Shown: piece after piece, positions 57,038 through 64,000 of the stretch | Layout of the letters: each line of letters begins with the position of its first letter | Position numbering within the stretch: the stretch's first letter is position 1 | Assembly (NCBI GenBank): GCA_014925825.1 | Contig: JACGCK010000119.1 | Coordinates: forward strand, 82,693-146,692 | DNA: 64,000 nt | From: Pholiota molesta | Taxonomy: Eukaryota; Basidiomycota; Agaricomycetes; Agaricales; Strophariaceae | Reading direction: 5' to 3' | Translations under genes and position numbers: made by a program | The notes under the pieces: generated by a model | Database searches by the model: none | Told to the model about the DNA's origin: nothing | Seen by the model: the letters and a program-made list of their open reading frames with translations, nothing else

Positions 57038-58079
57038 ACCATCATAGAGCCTAATAGTATCTCGTTATTCGTAAAAAAAACAATGCACGCAGTCCTTTTG
57101 GCATTAGTCCTATATACGCACAGAAGGTAATTACCGCCTGGTATTTGCAAGTTGAAACGTACAGTAGATGGTCCTGACCAATCATAAAAGATATGTCGAA
57201 GCCCGACGTGTCCGAGGAACTATGGCACTGTCCTCGCACCACGGGTATACATACAACAGCTGGTCGAAGGATAATTGACGGTCTAAGTTTATATTACCGT
57301 GGTCCCATCGACTCATCAGCTTTTGAACCTCCTTTACCAGGACGGGCGGCTGATCTGCTGGAGATACATCGGCCGTATGTGGCGGCCATGAGATTGAAAC
57401 TGAGTCTACTGGCGCTAGCCACATGGCTGAGAGGCGAGGCCAGTACGATTCGAGAGACGTGGACAAAGGGAAACAGGGCGCTGAATGTCCATAGAAATGA
57501 CGAGTCCATGTTACATGAAGCCACTCGTGGCCACTGAGAAGTCAGGCATCGACATACGCCGAGTAGAGAGGAGGGCGAGGAAGAACACCAGTACGGTACA
57601 CCGTCCATCGTAGCGGGTCCATGCGCAGTAGCGCCCGGATTCAAACCTATAACAGAACGTTGATGAAAACTGTTCACAATTACAACGAAAAAACAACGCC
57701 ATCCCAGCGTGATACCGCGCGCCGCACCCGCGCGCCCAAAGCGCCGCCGCCGCCGTGCGCATCACGCATCCGCTGCGCTCTCGGGGAGCTTGCCATGTGG
57801 CATGCGGGCGGGGCAGGCCCTCCGCCGTGGAAGATCAGTTTCTCAGGGGCGCGTTCGTGCAGATGGATCATGGAGCGCGGGGTGAAGATAGATCGCGGGG
57901 GCGCGGGGTATCAGTCAGTCAGTGCTTATTGTATGTTTGCGCAGCGCGCGATGGGAGGGGAGGGTTGATTTGGTGTGCGCGTTCTTTTGACACCGCGCGC
58001 TTCCCCGATCGCGGCTGCATCTCGTTGAGACGGGGCGCGAGCAGCGGCTGGTCCAAAAACCTTCGCATTGTGAATCGCG

Positions 58080-58990
58080 GATTGGGTGTGGTGTGTCGAC
58101 GTTGAGCTGGATATCAGATGGCGAGGACCGGAAGGCGGGCTGCGGCATGTCCCGGTGAGATGGAGCGTTGCCTATCGCGAAGAAAAATAAGTATGCTGAA
58201 TGCTTCGAGATACGATGAAGAAGGGAAGACCCACACCACATCCAGACCCACCACCTCCTGTCCCAAAAAGCGATTCTGAGCGTCTTCACTGGGGTGCCGT
58301 GTACGTTTCCGCGAGCTCAACGATGTGAACGACCATGTGGGGGGAACGCGGCGCGTCCTTTCGACGTGAGGGCTCTCGACTGCGAGGTCCGATTATTCAC
58401 TGCGTAGGACGGGGACGCAAACGATCTGCAAGAAGATTAGTGCGGTGCTTTGAAGAATTCAAGAATGGAAGAGGTGCATACCATATCAACCTTCCCTCCA
58501 TAGCCGGCGGTTGTCGGCGCCTTCTGGGGCTGTGAGTTGATGAGATGCGGCGCGAGCGGCTGGTACGAAGATCATGATTCTTCGGACCGTAGATCACGGA
58601 TTTGAGCGTGGCGATGGTGAGCTGGAAGATCTGGATGGCGAGGAGCGGAAGGCGGACTGCGAGATGCGGAGGTGAGATGGGGTGTTGCCTATGGCGAGGA
58701 TGTTTGACGCTTCGAGATACGATGAAGAAGAGAAGACTCACAGGAATCCATGCCCTCCATGTTTGTACAAAACGCGGTATGAAGGGTATTCGCTTGGATT
58801 CGACGTGGATGTTTCCTCGAGCAACGACGTGGCCATGTTGGGGAATGCAGTGCGTCTTTTCGACATGAAGCTCTCGACTACGAAGCCCACGTAACTCGCC
58901 AATAATCTGACGTGCAGGATGGGGAGGCAGGCGATGTACGACCAAGGTTAACGCGGTGCTTTGGAAATCTAAGAATGGGCACGGACCTGA
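58080..58990. repeat. Diverged tandem duplication, period about 530 bp
   Basis: Two copies (about 58080-58440 and 58600-58990) keep a series of 10-21 bp exact words in the same order with substitutions and small indels between them. Confidence 0.65.
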
Positions 58991-59743
58991 TTGATGAGCG
59001 AACGCAAAACCGGTCATTTCCTTTCCGTAGATCGCATCGGAACCCGCACGGAATGCGAGTGGACAAGGACGCGTTGGATCCGCGCACTAGAGCAGCGGGT
59101 TCCGCTGGGAGGGACGGATGGGCTCCAGCGCGGATCTGGGCGGCAGGAGGACCTGGAGCAGGAGCGCGGTCGGTAGATATTCGTACGGGGGCGTATGATA
59201 TGACGGAGCGTACCTGATACACGTAGCCACCACTGCCTCCAGTCCTCGTCCCTGTTGGCTTCGTCGACGATGGCGTGAATGAGCGTAGTCTTCCTGAAAC
59301 ATTGGAGGAGGATACGAAGGCAAAGATTCAAGCGTTCCAACGTTGAACGTTGAACGTTCACGTTCAAGGCCTGGTAACGAAGGTTGGGTGTGTCATATCC
59401 GTGATAGACGTAGAGAACGTACATCTGGCGGGACCGCTAACGTGGGCCTTGTCCTGGCTCGCGGGCGGGAGCGGTGCACGGGTCGACGAAGGAAAGTAGC
59501 CAGCGGATGGACTCCGGGTAGTCGTCGAGCCTCTGGCATTGGAGGATGACCTATAGAAAGAGGTGAGGATGACGTAGCATGTAGGCGTGGTCGAGCTGAC
59601 CTGGTGAACTGAGCACGGCGTTCCGCTGGGAAGTGTTCCTCAGTAGGGAGCTGTTCTCATTCGCGGTGTCGGTCGTTGATGTTGTTCGAAAGAGAGCCCA
59701 CCACGGAAGCCATCACATAGTGCGCTCGGACCCGAAGATTGAC

Positions 59744-59896
59744 GGGGAAGTACTTACGTCATTGGCACCTCCTCCACGTCCTCGTTGCCCGCATCGTTGG
59801 CTTCCTGCACGTCTTGATGTTGTTCTAAAGAGAGCCATCGCAGGGGCCATCACATAGTGCGCTCGGACCCGAAGCCAATGACGTAAGTACTTCCCC
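59744..59896. repeat. Perfect 23-bp inverted repeat
   Basis: 59744-59766 (GGGGAAGTACTTACGTCATT plus GGC) is repeated in inverse at 59874-59896, spacer 107 bp. A direct repeat (CATCACATAGTGCGCTCGGA plus CCCGAAG) lies beside each arm (59711-59737, 59848-59874). Confidence 0.85.
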
Positions 59897-60384
59897 ATCA
59901 ATCTCCTCCTCCACACCCTCGTCTGTTGGCTTCCTGCGCCTCCTAGGCCACATCCTATGCCCCACATCGCATCCTTCGGCTGCTCACAATGCACGTGCAT
60001 CCTCCTCTTCCCCACCTGCGACACCGGGGAGACGCGTCTTGAGAACATGAGTCTTGTTCCGCTGAGCGCCGGGCCTGGGTTACGTTGATGGCGTCCAAGC
60101 TACTTACAACTTTGCTGATCGCTTTCAGATGCCCCCGCCTTCTGTGTCCTCCGTGCCCCCCACCATGCTCTATCCGCTGCAACACCCACGTCACCACCAC
60201 CACCCCTGCGTGCAACACCCGAAGGTCAACGACGACGTCAGCGAGGCGCAGTGACGCGCCGCCCGCGCACATGCCCGACGGCGACGCGACGCCGCGCGCC
60301 ACCCGCGCCTCCCCTGTTCTTGGCGGTGGGACCTACTCGTGACGCGCGCTGGAGGCAATGTGGGACCACGGCAGGGACGAGCAT

Positions 60385-60795
60385 GGTTTCCTTCCTCGAT
60401 GTGCGCCAGCGCCCCGCTCTCGTCTTCCAGCAACCAGAGGCGGCTGCCTTCTCCGGGATGTGGGTCGTATACGTGCTGCTGCTGGTGGTTCCGGAGGCGG
60501 TGATCGGTGTTTTCTTCACCAGCCGTGGTCTGGCGGGGGATTGGAGGAACTTCTCGCGCAGGCGCACTTGCAGGTATATGTGCAGATGATGTAAGTTGTT
60601 GGGGACCAGGTCCGCGTCTTCGATAACATGTTTTTTTGAGGTGGACGATTTTAGGCTGCATGGTCATATACTACGCCCATTATGGGGGGATCGGAGCGGT
60701 AGCTCTAGGGAATTTGGTAAAGCGTGGATGTTTCGCTGCTCGTATATGTACGTCTCGGTAGGAAGGCAGAGCAGCGTATTAGTGTTTGATAGAGT
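60385..60795 (+). pseudogene. Relic of an acyltransferase-3-like gene (C-terminal part)
   Basis: The plus frame carries FLDVRQRPALVFQQPEAAAF, MWVVYVLLLVVPEAVIGVFF and TSRGLAGDWRNFSR, which match copies 1 and 2 at 40-43 kb. It then continues in shifted frames (HLQVYVQMM, DQVRVFDNMFF) to a degenerate ...AEQRISV near 60790. Several stops and shifts are present, and helices 1-6 are absent. Confidence 0.75.
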
Positions 60796-61020
60796 TTTTT
60801 GTAATTCCTGTTCAATTCTCGTATCTATGATTCTGGATACTAATATAACGATGCCTTTATAATCTTACGCCAAGGACATCCATATACCATCCGAACACAG
60901 TCAGTCTATACCGTATCTCCAATACTTGTATTCGTAATTATCTTATCAGCTTGTGGCAACATCCGTGGCAAAGCTGTAACTCATTTTCACACCGAGCAAA
61001 TACGTAGTGTCACTATCTAT

Positions 61021-64000
61021 CTAACGTCCACCCATTCTCGTGGTAATAATCTGACCTCCATGCACATCGACATACTCCTGAGCTGCGCGAAAGATGTCCT
61101 TCAATGGACAAAGATACTCCTCCAACACCTCCGCCTTCCCATGCCTAATCAAATAAACATCGCCATCAGCCGCAGATTGAAACAGAGAACTCGAACGACA
61201 CACTGGCGCTGCATATGCGACTTCACCTCGGCTGAAGACCTCATGTCAACCTGCATGTAACACGCTTCACCGCACAGGCGACAGCACAGATCATTGTCTT
61301 TCAAGGGCGCCGGTACGCTGCGACGGTACAGAGTCTGTCTCGTTTCCAGAAGGACAACCGCGTCTGCCTTGGAGGGACAGTTGACTTTCAACGCCGCGTG
61401 TCGCTGACGCAACTGCCCACTGTCCGGCCTGTACATTTCGGATGTCAGGGATTATTCTGGCGAGCGACGCAGCAAAAATACGTACTTTCGTAATCTGAAC
61501 GTCTCATCGAAAGACCAGTTCTCTTGCCACAAATGTGTGACCTAAAACAGTAGACAATCTTATTATTAAAAAGGCGTAACACAATTCGATAGACTGAAGA
61601 ATATACGTACCAGCTCTAGGAAGCCCGTAGGAGCCCCCATATTCCTGCAACCACACCACAATACCCCTTCCATGTCATGCCCATTCTCGACGCGGATGTC
61701 GAACGCAATCCCCGCATGATGCAGCAGGCCCTCGCTACCTGGTGCAGCGCCACGTCGTACCCCCAGCTCCGCTCCTCCCACAGCACCCCCTCGCTCGCGC
61801 ACACATGCAGGTGGCGCATCACGTCCGCGGCGAACAGCACCTGCGCGCACTCCCCGCAGTAGACCACCGCCCGACGCACGGTAGAGCGCCGTGGCATCTG
61901 TCGGAAGGCCGTAGACCGCCGCAAGGTTATCGACGATCCCCCGCTTCGCCGTGTCCCTCCGCGCGGCGACGTCCGCGAGGATCTGCGCTGCATGCGCGTC
62001 GAACCGCGCGGGGGTGAACGGTATGCGCGCGTTCGCCTCCGAGAGCACCGCAAGCACCGTGTCCGTGTGCGCGGCATTCAGCCAGTCGGGCCAGTCGCCG
62101 TGGAAGAATCTGAGCTTGTAGATGGAAAGCCACTCGCTGAACCGGGTATATAGGCGTTCTGTGAGTATCTCCTCGCGACGTGATGCAGCGAGCTCGTCCA
62201 TTTTGTCCGCCATACCACGCCACACTGCAAGTGCGAGTATTCATCAGGCGGTAGTAGGAGAGATTGGCCGAGTCACGTACTACGCTCAGTCAAGGCTTTG
62301 GGTTTTCTGATTTCTTCTTGATATGCTACGGAGTCTTCTGGAATCTCGTCGCATGTGTAGCCTAGAGCCATAATCCGCGCGTCGATCCTGCAATTAGCGC
62401 CCGTTGATTCATTGTTGAATCAGATGCACGAGCCGAGTGATAAGCAATGAACGTACTCCAGCTTCCGCACTACTCTAAGCCGCGTCTTTTCCTGCTCCTT
62501 TTGCGCCTGGAGGTCATCCAGGAAATTGGCGACCAGGGTTCCATGATCAATGAGAGCAATTACTCCATCCCGTTTCTCCGCAAGAAAGGCATTCCCTGCA
62601 CCAAAGACCTCCACTCTGTGGTACTCCGCCATAACGGCCTGCAGTTCATCTTCGAAATACTCAACGACGCTCGGGTCGGTGACGCTATCTGCGCTGTGTC
62701 AGCAAGATGAAATATAGAACGCAGCGTGAAGACGTACAATTATGAGGCACAACCCGCAGCACTGTCTCCATATACTCTTCTTCCTCATCGCCTATCATAT
62801 ACGTCTCGACGTTGGCCTTGTAGCAGGACGCGCAGAAGCGAACACGGAGGTTGAACAGCAGACGCCTGCCGATCTTCCCGCAGCCCTGCATACGTACGCT
62901 GGGTGAGCAGATGAAAGACGGCGAGGATCTGAGATACTCACGGAAAACATGGATTCGAAAAGAAGGTGCGCGTAGCGCGCTTCACTGAGATCGCTAGGGC
63001 AGTCGGGGAGGCCCGCCATATGGACCGCCAAATGCACATTTATTCCCACGTGCGCGCGAATGTCCGCGCGCGCGCCAATGGGGCTCAGCTCATGAGAACA
63101 CCGTTCTTACCCTTCGGTCCAGCGTAGATAGCTAATTACCATGTATTGTAGTCCATAAAAAATGAAATATCACTCTCTTGATCTATACAAAACCCTCTGC
63201 TGTCGTTGCCGACGTCTTTGGAAGCCGGACCGGGCCCATCAAATCATCATCAACGCGTCGAACAGTAAGTTGTAACTAAGTATTGGAATTTCCAGAAAGG
63301 CATATAAATATATAAGTATATATGGACAGAGGGATCTTGTATAACCATCCTACATTGTCTGTATATTATCTAAGTCTCCCTTTCAATAGTATGAAATGAA
63401 ATTTGAATCATTATCTATCCCTAGGTACGTGTCTGAAAAAAAATACCTTAAAGTCAATGGGGTTTCCAACGGGTTTTCAAAGTAAAGTAAGATATTAACT
63501 ACTTTGAATCTACATGGACAATAGGTGTGTTCAAAATTCTGCTACTTCTGCAACTCCGACGTTTCGACAGTTGATTGATGGGCCCGGCCTGGGACCTCGG
63601 CAACATCATCGGAGGGTTTTGTATGGGTCAAGACAGTGTAATATTACTCTATATAGACTATAATACATAGTAATTAGCTATCTACGATGGACCGAAGGGT
63701 AAGGACGGTGTTCTCGTGAGCTGAGTCCCATTGGCGCGCGCGCGGACATTCGCGCGCACGTGGGAATAAATGTGCGTTTGGCGGTCCATACCCGCCACCG
63801 TGCGCCGCGCCGCCAGCCACGCGTGCCGATTGTCCGTGCGCAAGAATATGCGTGCGAAATGGCGCGACGCGCGCGACAGGCGGAGGAGATCGAGGGGTGG
63901 AGGTGCGCGGTGATCTCGAAGAAGATGTCGAGCGGGAGCGCGAGGAGGCCTGAGAGCCTCCCGAGCATTCTGACGCGTTTGCGCTTGGGCGGTCGGTTGC
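61021..64000 (-). pseudogene. F-box/zinc-binding gene, second copy, broken (runs off the window)
   Basis: This paralogue of 27129-29548 has the same exon order. Its last exon (HGKAEVLEEYLCPLKDIF...RMGGR) ends at 61021; the large exon is 62218-61614, and the F-box exon lies at 63968-62950. Lesions: one G missing in the GGGG run near 63896 shifts the frame inside the F-box; a 772-bp inverted-repeat element splits the codons between the RRTVAG and LPDC segments; an inserted G near 61878 and a lost C near 61733 scramble about 50 residues before the frame is restored. The first exon is beyond the window. Confidence 0.75.
63019..63790. mobile_element. Inverted-repeat element (772 bp), long TIRs, 7-bp target duplication
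   Basis: Both ends read TATGGACCGCCAAAYGCACA inward, and the inverted similarity extends about 145 bp, including GTGCGCGCGAATGTCCGCGC and TTACCCTTCGGTCCA. The flanking CCCGCCA (63012-63018, 63791-63797) is a 7-bp duplication. The intact paralogue at 29130 shows the empty site. The centre (63170-63640) is AT-rich and codes for nothing. The superfamily is unclear. Confidence 0.82.

Larger units (their letters stand above)
57038..60384. other. GC-rich, locally duplicated region without a supported gene
   Basis: Many overlapping open frames exist on both strands, but none shows a known motif. 58080-58440 and 58600-58990 are diverged direct duplicates (shared order: GAGCTGGA, GGCGAGGA, CGGAAGGCGG, GGTGAGATGG, GTTGCCTAT, GCTTCGAGATACGATGAAGAA, CTCTCGACT, GCGGTGCTTTG). 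59679-59896 has both direct and inverted repeats. A decayed multi-exon gene on the minus strand is possible (58397-59017 is the longest frame) but not supported. Confidence 0.4.

Noticed and set aside
57600..57665. tRNA-like B-box (GGTTTGAATCC on the minus strand)
   Set aside because: No matching A-box or acceptor/anticodon stems could be folded around it.

Overview
The window reads as nuclear DNA of a mushroom-forming basidiomycete (Agaricomycetes). The coding regions carry many short introns of about 45-70 bp. The protein families are ones characteristically expanded in that class: F-box proteins, a seven-helix membrane family, BTB proteins, DUF6698 proteins and Plavaka (CACTA-like) transposases. 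The transposons are typical of mushroom genomes. All gene models were built by hand from reading frames and GT/AG (one GC/AG) splice sites; nothing was searched or computed.

Layout. 1-2.5 kb: two tandem F-box/leucine-rich-like genes, one cut by the window edge and one frameshifted. 2.7-7.0 kb: two tandem copies of a seven-helix membrane gene, both damaged. The first has a gag-only Copia element (2987-5278) in an intron, and that element carries a small DNA transposon (3414-4186) inside gag. 8.3-23.9 kb: a 15.6-kb transposon-derived region with a divergent pair, a DUF6698 gene on the minus strand and a Plavaka transposase gene on the plus strand, both decayed. Intron 1 of the transposase holds an 8.3-kb transposon (11405-19733) with P-element/THAP9-like features, which holds a 2.15-kb hAT element, which holds a 0.94-kb hAT element. 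Every one of these three insertions keeps a perfect 8-bp target duplication. 24-27 kb: mostly featureless. 27.1-29.5 kb: an apparently intact nine-exon F-box/zinc-binding gene. 31 kb: a small cysteine-rich secreted peptide candidate. 31.9-34 kb: an F-box pseudogene, part of an inverted segmental duplication with 47.7-53.4 kb. 36.1-37.4 kb: an intact seven-helix gene. 38-39.3 kb: a BTB gene. 40-47.4 kb: a tandem array of four acyltransferase-3-like membrane genes (two intact, one truncated, one with a single stop). 48.9-51.9 kb: a Mutator-like element that keeps its GCM-type zinc finger but not its transposase core. 52-53.4 kb: a third F-box/LRR-like copy. 54.3-57.0 kb: a seven-helix gene whose third intron houses a small LTR element with identical LTRs, itself carrying a MITE. 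57-60 kb: GC-rich, locally duplicated, unexplained. 60.4-60.8 kb: an acyltransferase relic. 61 kb to the end: a broken second copy of the F-box/zinc gene with a 772-bp inverted-repeat element in its F-box exon.

The genes do not form a pathway. The window is an accessory, transposon-rich region where a few lineage-expanded families duplicate locally and then decay by single C-to-T stops, indels and nested insertions. The clearest intact genes are the F-box/zinc gene (27129-29548), seven-helix gene B (36124-37411), the BTB gene (38058-39264), two acyltransferase-like genes and seven-helix gene C. The most unusual material is the nested DUF6698/Plavaka/P-like/hAT structure.
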